Assembly (NCBI RefSeq): GCF_001559595.1
Contig: NZ_LNTY01000030.1
Location: forward strand, 56,547 to 120,546
Direction: 5' to 3'
DNA length: 64,000 nucleotides
From: Enterovibrio coralii
Lineage (GTDB): Bacteria > Pseudomonadota > Gammaproteobacteria > Enterobacterales > Vibrionaceae
The translations under genes and the position numbers were made by a program. The notes beneath the pieces were generated by a model. It made no database searches and was not told the origin of the DNA. It saw nothing but the letters and a program-made list of their open reading frames with translations. This document shows, piece after piece, positions 27,789 through 37,695 of the stretch. Numbering within the stretch: the first letter of the stretch is position 1; each line of letters starts with the position of its first letter.

Positions 27789-28856
27789 TCAAAAGCTCCT
27801 TGATGTCATGGGCGATGGCTTCTGCGGCCGTACCGTCACCAAATGGGTTGGTGAAAAACGAAGACTGTCGGGCGAGCAACTCTTCTGCGGCATCCAGTAT
27901 CCGGTTTGTGTCGTTGGCACCTGCGAGAATCGCAATACCAATGTCGCAGGCCTCTGGACGCTCCGTTGTTTCTCTTAGCACCACGACAGGCACTTGGTAC
28001 GTTGGTGCCTCTTCTTGAATGCCGCCAGAGTCGGTCAGCACCAATGCGGCATTTGCCAGTGTCTGCTGCAGTTCGAGATAACCCATCGGTTCGCTGATCT
28101 CAATATTGTCTCGAGAGGCGAGATGCTGCTTAACCTGAGACAACACGGCGGGATTGGGATGCGTGGCAAACACGAAGGTTAAATTAGGGTGTCGCTCAGC
28201 GAGTGCATTGACCGCGTTACAAATCACAGCCAAGTTTTGCCAATTCTCACGTCGGTGAGCAGTGACCAGCACTAGCTCTTTGTCTTCTGATTGTTCAACT
28301 TTGTTTGATGAATCAAGTAGTGCTGGGCATCAATGACGGTGTTGCCCGTAGTGAGGATTTGGTCGGGATTGACGCCTTCTGACAGCAAGGCCGAGAGTGC
28401 GCGAGGCGTAGGCGGATAATGACGGCTGGCGATGGTCGCGACTTGCTTGCGGTTCGCTTCTTCTGGGAAAGGGTGGAAAAGATTGCCTGAGCGAAGTCCG
28501 GCTTCGACGTGGGCAATGACGGGTATTTGTTGGTAAAAAGCGGCTTGGGCAGCGGCGAGGGTTGAGCTTGTGTCTCCATGAACGAGAACACATTTGGGTT
28601 TGTCTTGTGTGATGACTTTGCTTAACTGCGCGAGAAGGCCGGCGCAGAGGGAGGAGAGGTCATCCGCCTCGGGTCGCTTTAACGTGATATCAGGCGTGAT
28701 ATCAAAGTGCTTGAAGGCTTGGTCTGCGAGCGTGTCGTGTTGACCGGAGTGGCACCAACGTACGGAAATGTCGTTATTTTTAAGTGCGTGGTAGACAGGT
28801 GCCATTTTTATAACTTCTGGGCGTGTGCCTGTCACGATTAGGGCGTGATATTCCAT
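27775..28856 (-). CDS. UDP-N-acetylglucosamine 2-epimerase, WecB-like, frameshifted
   Basis: A non-hydrolysing UDP-GlcNAc 2-epimerase that makes UDP-ManNAc; about 360 residues when repaired. Motifs are TGTRPEVIKMAPVYHAL, VHGDTSSTLAAAQAAF, AHVEAGLRSGNLFHPFPEE and, in the second frame, LVLVTAHRRENW and LTDSGGIQEEAPTY. The frame breaks around 28275-28305; one added base (AAGAGC^TAGTGCTG, giving KSLVLV) joins the parts. It overlaps the nfrB start, so the operon has its own epimerase. In E. coli, NfrB-dependent glycan synthesis borrows WecB from the ECA locus, so a dedicated copy supports ManNAc as the building block. ATG 28856 lacks a strong ribosome binding site; an upstream start is possible. 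Confidence 0.87.
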
Positions 28857-29020
28857 AGCTGAGGTGCTCTTACTACTGCAACAATCTGTGGGTATTACTT
28901 GCAGTTTCAGACGAATTACACAGTCGTTGTGTCTCATTCACTGAAATCTGGCGACGTCCTAATAGTTGAGCGAGGGTTGAAATAGCGGTTTACTACATTT
29001 CAAATTGCAAAAATATTGGA

Positions 29021-29048
29021 CGCATATCACATAATATAGAGATATGCG
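29021..29048. promoter_or_regulatory. Inverted repeat, possible operator of the nfr operon
   Basis: Perfect 8-bp arms CGCATATC (29021-29028) and GATATGCG (29041-29048), 20 bp centre to centre, lie about 170 bp before the epimerase start within an AT-rich promoter-like stretch. The binder is unknown. Confidence 0.4.
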
Positions 29049-29129
29049 CAAGATAGTAACACGTTAATTAGGTTGCAAGGTGAGAGTGTCTGTAAGCCGG
29101 AATTTACAAAGTGGCTTACGGTGTGAGTA

Positions 29130-29168
29130 AAAATTAACCTGATTGCGCGTGCGGTGCGCAATCAGGTT
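29130..29168 (-). terminator. Terminator of the phosphatase-superfamily gene
   Basis: Perfect 13-bp arms AACCTGATTGCGC (29136-29148) and GCGCAATCAGGTT (29156-29168), followed on the minus strand by AATTTTTAC. It lies 12 bp downstream of the gene ending at 29180. Confidence 0.85.
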
Positions 29169-29179
29169 AGATGTAGCAG

Positions 29180-32085
29180 CTACGGGTTTTCAACCGTGAG
29201 TTGGTTCAGCAAAGAGGGGAATCCCCACCCATCGAGGCCAACAACAACAGTGTTACCCGTGAGATATTGATAGATTGTGGGTGACAGCGAGCCGTTAACT
29301 GCTGTATCAATCCGTTTCGTTGCATTGACTGGCGTTCCCCAAAATCCAATAAACGCATCTTTCTCATGGAAGTGTTCACCAGCGTGACGACCAGGTACTT
29401 TGGTGTTGTACCCGATTCCTTGCGCAGGGAAGAGGTTGATGGTGCCCGCTCTGTCTTCGTCGTAAAGGTGTGCTAACTGATTGACGCTGTCAGGCCTTGG
29501 CGTCAACCGCGTCAACTGACGCCATTGGTCTTCGTTACACCAAGTGTCAGAGGCGGCACTTTCAGGAATGTCCATACAGCGAGCCAACAAGGATAACTTC
29601 TCTGCTTTCAGTGAATCGGATTGAGGAGCGACGTAAGGATTTTGCTCGTAAAGGTCGAGAAGGACAGGTTGTGCTCCTCCTTTGGCAAAATAACGGGCGT
29701 GTTCGCCTTTTCTTTCAATAAACTCATCCACGCGTTTTCCGTCTCGTTGACCCACCAAACGCAGCGTACATTGTTCAATGCTGCAATCTGTCTCGCGTAA
29801 GGCTAAATAGTCCAGGCTGTCACCCAATCGATTTACAGTTTCATGCACGATGTCGATAGCAGGGTCGTCCGCTTTCGATGACAAGGGCTTCCAGAACGTC
29901 AGTTCATGGAATAGGGGCTGGGTGGCCCATCCTCGCGTCGAGTTGAACAAGTCCATCATATAATTGCCGCCCGCGGTGGAAGCGACAATGATGTCGATAC
30001 CGCGATTGCTCGGATAGCGGAAAGCATGGGTGATTTTGGGGCCTTCCCCTTCATCCGAGGAAATTTTACGCACGATTGGCGTGATGCCGTAATCCTTGCT
30101 CAGTCCAGCGAACACCTCTTTTTCGGGACTGACGATGTAGTGGATAGCGTCAAACCATGGTCGCCTGCCATGCCCCAAAGTACCTGATCGTAAACGCCAG
30201 CATCTTGATAAACGCTTTCCATGCGTCCCAGCCAATAGTCCAAACGGTTCAGCTCACCGGTTGGCGCAAGAATCTCATCGGCGAATGGACCGGTGAAATG
30301 TGCAAAGTGATCCGCCCACGGATTGTAAGCCAGCACATAGTCAGGCAAGCCTTTTTGTGATTTCTCCGCATACCCTTTTAGCTGATCTTCTATGGCTAAA
30401 CGCTTGGTGTAACGGGTAACGGGAGACCAGACGGAAATGTCTTGATAGTTTTGGATCTCTTGAACAAGTTGTTCGCGCTGTTTTCGAAGGGCGGCCTCTT
30501 CTTTGCCGCGCCTGTCGAGATCGTTCAAGCAACGTTGTTCACCAAAATCGCGAATCGCTTCACCAAGACCAAGGTTTAACAGCGGATCATAACTGGACTG
30601 AGCGTACCAATCATATTGCGCGTTGCAGTTTAGCGTGACCATAGGAACAAGGCGTTCAAACTGCGATTTGGCACCATTGCCGTCAAACAATGGGTCGAGT
30701 TGCAAGGCATCGTTTCCAAAGAAGTAGTAGGCACGATCTTGCTTACGGTCGACGAAATGGAAGTTTGGAATGCCCGTACCGCCTTCACCCGCCACGTTCG
30801 CGCCCGTTTTTACGATGGGAAGGTTACGTACGCTGATAGTGGGCGTGGTAGAAACGCCATATTCGACAACGCCGTTGCGGTCGGTATCGTAGAGCTTTCT
30901 GAAAAAGGGCAGATAGCGAGGGTCATCAAACGGCGTCTCCGCGACTTGGTACAAAAAGCGGTTGTCTGGCATGACATTGGTGGTGGTCGTTTCGTTGATC
31001 GAGGGGGCAAAGCTTTCTGCACTCAGCTCGTCGATTTTAACCTGTTGCAAGAAAGGAGACGGTTTCTTGCTCACCAAACCCTGCATCAAGCCTTGTTGCA
31101 GGCCGTCTACCACCACTTGAACTGCCAAGGGGCGAGTGTCTTGATAGCGAAGGTACTCGAGCACTTGGCTTGGGTCGTCTTTCAACGTTTTTGTGAGCCA
31201 ACTTCCAACGGCTTCAGATTTGGCTTTATCGAGCAAAAATTGTCGATAGCCTTTCAGCACATTGAGTCGAACAAAATCGATTAGGCTTATAGTAATGGCC
31301 TGCGCTTGGTTGTTCTCCTTATCCTGATTTTCCGGCTTGCCATCATCGATCACCCGTAAAATCGCGTATTTGATGTCGCCTTCTTCGAGGCTGTCACTGT
31401 ATTGGGTGAGAAGCTGGATAAGGATGTTTTGCACCGTCGCGACGGTTTCTTTGTCCGCAGGGCTGTCCGTGAGGTATTGATATTGGTCGGGCAGTTCGTT
31501 GCCATAGAGTAGCTTGTCTTTGCCAAACAACGCGTCATAAAGGGTGACAAGCATTGCGATGAATTGGCGGTTGATGATCGCTGCTTCGGTATCGGCGTCT
31601 TCGCTGGCCGTCTCGCTATTTTTCTTTAATGAATCGCTGTTTTGTTCCAATGAAAAGAGCGTATGTTGCCAGTTTTTCAGTTCAGACTCGGAGAAGGTAT
31701 CGAGCAAATAGCCTTTAAAAATGTCCTCGTTAACGATTTCACCCGTGTACTTGTCATAGAAACTGTAAAGCAAATGACCAAGCTGAATGGAGTACACGGG
31801 GTTTGAAAGCTGTGCAATCACACGCGCTTTAACATCGGCCTCGAGCGGTAAGGTGAGAACCAATGCATCTAAGGTTACGCCACCGACCGTAAACAAGGCA
31901 GCATCTCGCGCAGTCACTGCACTAAATTCCATTGTCTGGAAAAGGTTCGAGAAAGCGAGTTGGCTGGTGTTATACACCGCACCGATGAGCGGCGTGCTGC
32001 CAATGTCTTGCGCATAAACAGCGGGCGCAACAGCGAGAGCGACGGAAAGCGCGAGTGCACCTTGTTTGACCGATAGTCTTGTCAT
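29180..32085 (-). CDS. Secreted alkaline-phosphatase-superfamily (type I phosphodiesterase) protein, frameshifted
   Basis: A large secreted metal hydrolase, about 968 residues when repaired, of the alkaline phosphatase/nucleotide pyrophosphatase superfamily. A signal peptide covers 1-25 (ends PAVYA|Q). Residues about 50-400 are a helical N-terminal region of unknown role. The catalytic half has PNFHFVDRKQDRAYYFFGND, then YNPWADHFAHFTGP (metal ligands DHxxH) and MAGDHG (second metal Asp-His), and later HAGEHFHEKDAFIGFWG. The frame breaks at about 30145: GDHGLT then, one frame over, IHYIVSPEKEVF; one added base (GACGC^TATCC) gives HGLTPIHYIVSPEK. Substrate is unknown; phosphodiester, phosphonate or sulfate esters are all possible for this fold. 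Confidence 0.82.
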
Positions 32086-32194
32086 GAATTGTCGAGTATG
32101 AATTGTTGGCAGGTGAGCAAAGCTTACAAGACACGGTCAAAGAGAAAAGGGAAGTGATGCGGAAATGTGCAGTCACTCCCCCTCTCAATGTGGG

Positions 32195-32845
32195 TTAATC
32201 ACCATAGTGCGTAGCTAAATAAACCAGCACTTTTTCATGATCTTCTGGTTCGAGTGGGTCCATGCCTTGCTCGTCCACCATCCATTCTAGGGTTTCATCC
32301 CAACTCTCTTTGCTGAGGCCTTGTTGCACTACCAAATGAAGTGAATGGCAGGACGAACAAGAGGCGGCAACCAGTGCCATATTGTCGTCAGGCACGAGAA
32401 TTCCGTCACCAAGGGGTTTTACCTCAACCGCCGATTCGGAAGCATACCAGTTGGCAGGAATGTCGTTTTTGGTCGCCAGCCAAGCAATGATGGCTTTTCG
32501 CGCATCGGGGTTTTCGACGCCCGGAAAGACCATGTTTGTGCCGGGAGCAAAGGTGCTGGGCGAAGCGAGAAAGGCATCAAGCGACGCCTCATCCCAACTG
32601 CCGCTTTGCGCTTTTAGTGCATCGCTGTAACCAAAGCCGGGGAAAGAGGCGATGTTACGCTCCGCAATTCCCCACAAAGGCGGTCCTACAATCGCAATAC
32701 CATCTGGCGTAACCTGATGGCAGGCCTTGCAAACGGCGGCTTGTTGCTCACCGGTTTCAACCAATGATTCACTCGCGCTTATCGAAAACGCGCAGATACT
32801 CGCCGCGACACCCGCCACGACGAGACGTAGTTTGGACACCTGCAT
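32195..32845 (-). CDS. Two-heme cytochrome c, SorB-like electron acceptor of sulfite dehydrogenase
   Basis: A 216-residue periplasmic cytochrome with signal peptide 1-24 (ends SISA). Two c-type heme motifs are visible: CKACH (about 38-42) in an N-terminal class I cytochrome domain with GPPLWG and the Met ligand region TNMVFPG, and CSSCH (about 163-167) in a C-terminal domain with LVVQQGLSKESWDETLEWMV, the SorB-type segment. It begins four bases after the molybdopterin subunit gene, so it is co-transcribed and should take the electrons from sulfite oxidation. Classical SorB has one heme; here an extra cytochrome domain is fused at the front and could pass electrons on to the terminal oxidase. 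Confidence 0.85.
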   Translation of the reverse strand: MQVSKLRLVVAGVAASICAFSISASESLVETGEQQAAVCKACHQVTPDGIAIVGPPLWGIAERNIASFPGFGYSDALKAQSGSWDEASLDAFLASPSTFAPGTNMVFPGVENPDARKAIIAWLATKNDIPANWYASESAVEVKPLGDGILVPDDNMALVAASCSSCHSLHLVVQQGLSKESWDETLEWMVDEQGMDPLEPEDHEKVLVYLATHYGD

Positions 32846-32849
32846 GTGG

Positions 32850-34157
32850 CTACCCCTTCACAAGGACAGCAACACGATGGAAGGTGTTGTTCAGATAGCC
32901 TTTAGGGTTCCATGCAATCGCAAAAGGTTGCGACACGCCTTGGTCGTCCGTCGCTTTGGCCCACACCTCGTAATACCCAGGTTTTGGAAATTCGACATCC
33001 GCTGTGAAGGTCTGCCATGCGGCAGGATTGGCCGGTTCAGCCAGCTTGGCTTTTTGCCAAGTCGCACCAAAGTCGGAGGAAACCTCAACGGTCTTCACCG
33101 TTCTGTCGCCAGACCACGCGTGACCACGCACCGTCACGCTGTTGCCTGCGACTTCTGTGTTAGTGGCGGGAGACGTGATGAGCGACTTCACGGGCATACG
33201 TTCGATGATTTCAAAATCTTCTTTCGCTACTTTCTCGCCGGGTGCGACAGGACGATTAGGCACACGATAAGAGGTCCCCGTCATCTTAGGGCCATCATGC
33301 ACTTGGTCTCGAACATCGATACGCGTCAGCCATTTTTGAGAGCATGAACCCGGCCAGCCGGGAACCACAAGACGCAAAGGCGCACCGTGCATTGGGTGAA
33401 TAGGCTTGCCGTTTTGCTCAAACGCGATGAGGTTCTCGCCGCCCATGGCTTTTTCAATCGGAATACCGCGGGAGATGGGCAGTTTGCCTTCCTTGCCAGA
33501 AAGGTGCATGTCCGCACTGTAATGCGCGGTATATACGGCATTTTCTTTAACGCCTGCCGCTTTGAGCACATCGGCAAGACGAACACCTGTCCAGTTTGAA
33601 CAGCCGACAGCACCATAGGTCCACTGGTTGCCTTTGGCTTTGGGTTCAAAGAAAGCGCGGCCGTTGCCGCCACATTCCACGACTAGCTGCTGCTCAACAA
33701 CGTCAAACTTGTTCTTGAGGTCTTCAATGGACAGTGTCATGGGGTTATCAACTAAGCCACCAATTTCCAGCGTCCAGTTTTGTGGGTCAACATTGACAGG
33801 CGGAATGCCATTGTTGCGGATAAAGTGGCGATCTGTAGGGGTAATATCATCGTTGAGAAGGTGAGGCGGCGTTTCTGCATTCAAAGGTCTGTCATTGAGG
33901 ACAATCAGGCCGTCTTTACCCGCAATCACGACATCATCTAACCCTTCGGCAAAAGCTGCTGGGATCATGCCAGCGGGCATGTTTCGATGAAACGGAATCG
34001 CACCACCCAACACCGCTGCCATGGTTGCAAGACCTGCTCCTTTTAAGAAACCTCGGCGGTCAGAATGGCTTTTTCGTCCAAACACCTTTTCATCCGCTGT
34101 GTCTGGTTGCGATTGGTAGATCTCGTAAATTCCCTTTTGCTCATTATCATTTTTCAT
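32850..34157 (-). CDS. Periplasmic sulfite dehydrogenase, molybdopterin subunit (SorA/SoxC type)
   Basis: A 435-residue molybdenum enzyme of the sulfite oxidase family that oxidises sulfite to sulfate. The Tat signal DRRGFLKGAGLATMAAVLGG lies at about residues 32-51, so it is exported folded. The Mo-ligating Cys is in VVECGGNGR, preceded by the family blocks LNAETPPHLLNDD and WTLEIGGLVDNP. The dimerisation domain follows from about 305 (VRGHAWSGDRTVKTVEVS). ATG 34157 follows AAGGG at eight bases; an upstream start adds only eight residues. It is first in an operon with the cytochrome. The likely role is detoxification of, or energy from, sulfite released by organosulfur compounds. Confidence 0.9.
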   Translation of the reverse strand: MKNDNEQKGIYEIYQSQPDTADEKVFGRKSHSDRRGFLKGAGLATMAAVLGGAIPFHRNMPAGMIPAAFAEGLDDVVIAGKDGLIVLNDRPLNAETPPHLLNDDITPTDRHFIRNNGIPPVNVDPQNWTLEIGGLVDNPMTLSIEDLKNKFDVVEQQLVVECGGNGRAFFEPKAKGNQWTYGAVGCSNWTGVRLADVLKAAGVKENAVYTAHYSADMHLSGKEGKLPISRGIPIEKAMGGENLIAFEQNGKPIHPMHGAPLRLVVPGWPGSCSQKWLTRIDVRDQVHDGPKMTGTSYRVPNRPVAPGEKVAKEDFEIIERMPVKSLITSPATNTEVAGNSVTVRGHAWSGDRTVKTVEVSSDFGATWQKAKLAEPANPAAWQTFTADVEFPKPGYYEVWAKATDDQGVSQPFAIAWNPKGYLNNTFHRVAVLVKG

Positions 34158-34314
34158 GTCTATTCCCTTTCTCCTTGCCAACAGTGCGTGTTTTTAACGT
34201 GTGCGTAGAAAGCCTAGGTGCTTGAACAGGTAGACAGCTTTCTCTGCGTTGATATTGGTAAGCGATTTAGGGAGTGACGATGAAAGGGAAGGGTTAGATG
34301 CAAATGCCAGAAAT

Positions 34315-34343
34315 TAAGTGCTTACTATGAAAGTAAGCACTTA
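34315..34343. promoter_or_regulatory. Perfect inverted repeat between sulfite dehydrogenase and deaminase genes
   Basis: Arms TAAGTGCTTAC (34315-34325) and GTAAGCACTTA (34333-34343) pair perfectly over 11 bp with a 7-base loop. It sits 12 bp past the deaminase stop and about 160 bp before the sulfite dehydrogenase start (both minus strand). The T run is poor, so it is either a weak terminator or an operator. Confidence 0.5.
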
Positions 34344-34354
34344 TGTACCTAAGT

Positions 34355-35629
34355 TTAAAATTGGGTTGGCATCCATTTTTCGACGATGAAAGTGTCGTCT
34401 GCGAGTGCGATATAACGCCACTTGTCGAAGGTCAGGCAAGGGTGAGAGGTGGAGAAAGCAAGCACGTCACCGACCTTGAGTTCGACATCGTCAGGGACAT
34501 TCATGAACAAGTGCTGATCCATGATCGCAGTTGCCGCTAACCCTTTAACCGAGATGGGTTCTCCGTTTCGAAATCCACGTTCCACAATCGGCAGTCCTGC
34601 ATCGTAAGAGGCGTCCCTTTTGCCAAGACCTATCACCGCTTTACCTTCTTCTGGCAAAGAGACGACATATGCCCAGACTTCAAGCGCATTGATCAGATCG
34701 CCACCTAAACTGCTGGCGACATTGGCACCGGATTTTGAGCGGTGCATGACTTTTTCTTGTGCGGTTTGATAGATGCCCGTGTCGTGGGTGAGGTAACAGC
34801 CGGGGCGGATCACCGCCAACAGATCTTGGTATTGTTGAAAGATATCCGATACAACGTCATACCATGCGGAACCCGCGCCAGTGAGCACGGCACGTTGGCT
34901 TTCGATAAGATCCATATCCTTTAAGGTTCGGCAAAAGCCAGCGGATTGATGGATGAAGTCTTTGACCTGCTGCTCGTCGTTTTCTCCGTGGATCACGCCT
35001 TCGTAAACTTCAACGCCTGCTAGCGCAATGCCGGGTAAGCCACGGATATACCTTGCCAATTCTTGAGCATCGGGGAGGGCGCGAATTCCGCAGCGGCCAC
35101 CTTCGACGCCAAGCTCTATCAGTACATTGATTTTCTGACCGAGCGGCGCGAAGAAATCGGAAAGTTGTTTGGCGTTCAAAGCAGAATCTACGCTGCAATA
35201 GAAATTCACCGAGGCTCGACGTAATAGGTGTGAAACTGCCGCCATGTTTGCGCGCCCCACCAGTTGATTCGCCATGATGATGTTTTCAGCACCCGCTTCT
35301 GCTGCAACGTCTGCTTGAGGCGGTGTCGCAACCGTAATTCCCCAAGCACCTTCGGCCAATTGCTTCTGGAACAAGGCGGGTGTCATGGACGTTTTACCAT
35401 GAGGGCACAACTCTACGTTATGCACTGTCGCAAAGCGTTGCATCCAGTCGGCGTTGTTATCCAGAGCTTTCTCGTAGATAACGGCGGCAGGCAGACTGAT
35501 CTCTTCATTAATCAGGCTGTATTGACCGTCGTCTTTCGGTGTAATCCAAACACCTTTGGTACCAAGCGGCCAATTTCCGTGAACCCAAACCTGATAACTT
35601 TCATCCGCTTGTTGCTTCCCTTCACCCAT
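34355..35629 (-). CDS. PLP-dependent amino acid deaminase (DSD1/alanine-racemase-fold)
   Basis: A 424-residue fold-type III PLP enzyme of the D-serine dehydratase-like/low-specificity D-threonine aldolase group. The PLP-binding Lys is in VELCPHGKTSM (about residue 79). The barrel blocks ITVATPPQADVAAEAGAENI, LIELGVEGGRCG and LTGAGSAWYDVV match the family. The C-terminal domain holds the His/Cys-type metal site of the group near DHVLAF-like AFSTSHPCLTF. It diverges from the D-aminoacylase gene 158 bp away and belongs with D-aminoacylase and RidA in a D-amino-acid catabolic set: the amino acid freed by the acylase would be deaminated here and the enamine cleared by RidA. Confidence 0.85.
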   Translation of the reverse strand: MGEGKQQADESYQVWVHGNWPLGTKGVWITPKDDGQYSLINEEISLPAAVIYEKALDNNADWMQRFATVHNVELCPHGKTSMTPALFQKQLAEGAWGITVATPPQADVAAEAGAENIIMANQLVGRANMAAVSHLLRRASVNFYCSVDSALNAKQLSDFFAPLGQKINVLIELGVEGGRCGIRALPDAQELARYIRGLPGIALAGVEVYEGVIHGENDEQQVKDFIHQSAGFCRTLKDMDLIESQRAVLTGAGSAWYDVVSDIFQQYQDLLAVIRPGCYLTHDTGIYQTAQEKVMHRSKSGANVASSLGGDLINALEVWAYVVSLPEEGKAVIGLGKRDASYDAGLPIVERGFRNGEPISVKGLAATAIMDQHLFMNVPDDVELKVGDVLAFSTSHPCLTFDKWRYIALADDTFIVEKWMPTQF

Positions 35630-35787
35630 TCTTTATTCTCCTAACATCCGATGTTGGTGATGATTTGAGTAAATGACTTTTGAGTGTAAGTAGTTGAATG
35701 TGGTCTCGCTAGCCATTCGTGTCAGGTTTCCGATCTCTATCATCCTGCTGAGTTGAATAAAAATCAGACAATATGCCGAGAAGAAAT

Positions 35788-37238
35788 ATGGACTTTGATT
35801 TCGTCATTCAGAGTGTCTCCGTCGTCGATGGCTCGGGAAATCCTGCTTTTCTAGCCGATGTGGCATTGTCGATGACAAGATTGCCGAGATAGAAAAGCCT
35901 CTTGCTTTAACGGGACGACAGGTATTCGACGGCACAGGTTTGGTGCTGGCTCCCGGTTTTATCGACGTTCATACCCATGATGATACCAACGTGATTCGTG
36001 AACCAATGTGCGAGCCAAAGATCAGCCAAGGCGTCACGACAGTGATCGTAGGTAATTGTGGGATCAGTGCCTCGCCAGCAACATTGGATGGCGAACCACC
36101 TGATCCGATGAACTTGCTTGGTCGTCGGCAAGACTTCCAATATCCCACTTTTCGCGCCTATGTAGATGCCGTGGAGTGCGCGAAGCCAGCGGTGAATGTG
36201 GCGGCACTCGTTGGTCACACGACGCTTCGCAACAATGTAATGAATGATTTGTTTCGCCCTGCCTTCGAGCAAGAAATCAGCAGTATGAAACAAACATTGG
36301 TTGAGGCACTGGAAGAAGGGGCACTCGGTTTGAGCAGCGGCCTTGCGTATGCTTCCGCGTTTGACGCGCCCAAAGAAGAACTCATGTCGCTGGTGGCAGA
36401 ACTACACCCATATGACGGTATCTACACCACGCATTTGCGCTCTGAATTTGAGGCCATCTTGCATGCCATGCAGGAAGCCTATGAAACCGCCAAATCGGGT
36501 GATGTGCCTCTGGTGATTTCGCATTTGAAATGTGCGGGCGCAGGGAATTGGGGACGAATGACTTCCGTGCTCGCTGATCTGGATACCGCAGTAAAAAAGC
36601 AAGATATAGCCTGCGATTGCTATCCCTACACCGCAAGCTCATCCACCCTAGATTTGAATCAAGTTACTGATGAGATAGACATCTTTATCACGTGGTCGGA
36701 AGGCTTGCCTGATATGGCGGGTAAAACACTCAAAGACATTGCGAATACGCTCAACGTGTCGCTCCACGAAGCCGCGAGCCGTTTGCAACCAGCAGGTGCC
36801 GTGTACCACTGTATGGCGGATGACGATGTGGAAGCTGTGCTAAGCCACAGATTGTCCATGGTTGGTTCAGATGGCTTGCCGAATGACCCGCACCCTCATC
36901 CACGTTTGTGGGGCGCCTTTCCAAGGGTGTTAGGACATTATTGTCGCGAGAAAGAGCTGTTTGATTTAGAAACGGCGGTACACAAAATGACGGGCATGTC
37001 AGCGACGCGTTATGCACTGGCGAATCGCGGATTTATAAAAGCAGGACACTTTGCCGATTTAGTGCTGTTTAACCCTAAAACGGTCAAAGACACTGCCACG
37101 TTCAGTGCACCAAAACAGAAAGCGACGGGCATCGAAAGCGTTTGGGTGAACGGCGCATTGGCGTGGCACCAAGGACAACATACAGGACGTCGTGAAGGGC
37201 GATTCCTTAAACGAACAACCAAAGGAGAAGGGGTATGA
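35788..37238 (+). CDS. D-aminoacylase (N-acyl-D-amino-acid deacylase), frameshifted
   Basis: A zinc amidohydrolase that removes the acyl group from N-acyl-D-amino acids, 483 residues when repaired. The true start is ATG 35788 (MDFDFVIQSVSVVDGSGNPA); the frame breaks at about 35868 and resumes as VDDKIAEIEKPLALTGRQVF. One added base (GTGGC^ATTGTC, giving VAIVDD) repairs it. Metal motifs are GFIDVHTHDD (HxH), CGISAS with the Cys ligand (VGNCGIS), THLRSE, and ISHLKCAGAGNWG. The C-terminal HADLVLF-type strand is KAGHFADLVLFNPK. It overlaps the RidA start by four bases. Some family members act on other cyclic or N-acyl substrates, so exact specificity is open. Confidence 0.87.
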
Positions 37239-37627
37239 GCATTAAACGATACGGCACAGAAGGCGGAACAGGAACCGGTGGACAACACTTACCGTTTGCG
37301 CGTGCCGTCGAGGCAGGCGGTTTTCTTTACGTGTCAGGGCAAACACCGATGACGGATGGTGAGGTGGTAGAAGGCGGTATTGTCGACCAATCACGCCTCG
37401 CGATCCAAAACTGTGTCGATATCATGGAAGAAGCAGGTTACGGCCTGGAAGATGTCGTTCACGTGAAAGTGGTGCTGACCGATTCTCGTTACTTCCAATC
37501 GTTCAACAAAGTGTTCAAAGAGTTTTTTGGTGCTCACCCGCCAGCCCGTATCTGCTTGGTGGCAGACTTGGTGGTGGATGTGAAAGTGGAAGTTGACGTG
37601 ACTTGTTACCGCGAAGATCGCCGATAG
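37235..37627 (+). CDS. RidA family enamine/imine deaminase
   Basis: A 130-residue RidA/YjgF/UK114 protein. The core blocks LPFARAVEAGGFLYVSGQTP, VVHVKVVLTDSRYFQSFN and HPPARICLVADLVVDVKVEV are intact; the Arg of PPARI is the carboxylate-binding residue of hydrolysing RidA proteins. Members hydrolyse reactive 2-aminoacrylate or related enamines formed by PLP deaminases. It overlaps the D-aminoacylase stop (ATGA) and is thus translationally coupled, which matches its job of clearing the enamine made by the divergent DSD1-type deaminase. Confidence 0.9.
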   Translation: MSIKRYGTEGGTGTGGQHLPFARAVEAGGFLYVSGQTPMTDGEVVEGGIVDQSRLAIQNCVDIMEEAGYGLEDVVHVKVVLTDSRYFQSFNKVFKEFFGAHPPARICLVADLVVDVKVEVDVTCYREDRR

Positions 37628-37658
37628 TAACTCGATATGTCCCGATAATACTAATAAT

Positions 37659-37695
37659 CACTGAGGCTTCCTGATGGGAGCCTCAGTGCGATTTT
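37659..37695. terminator. Terminator hairpin, partly inside the sterol-desaturase 3' end
   Basis: Perfect 10-bp arms CACTGAGGCT (37659-37668) and AGCCTCAGTG (37679-37688), followed by CGATTTT. It lies after ridA (+) and spans the stop codon of the convergent gene (-). Confidence 0.65.

Larger units (their letters stand above)
28857..29179. other. Intergenic region with promoter of the wecB-nfrBA operon
   Basis: No gene seen. It carries a perfect inverted repeat at 29021-29048, AT-rich promoter-like sequence around it (TATATTATG on the minus strand), and the terminator of the upstream phosphatase gene at 29130-29168. Confidence 0.5.
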
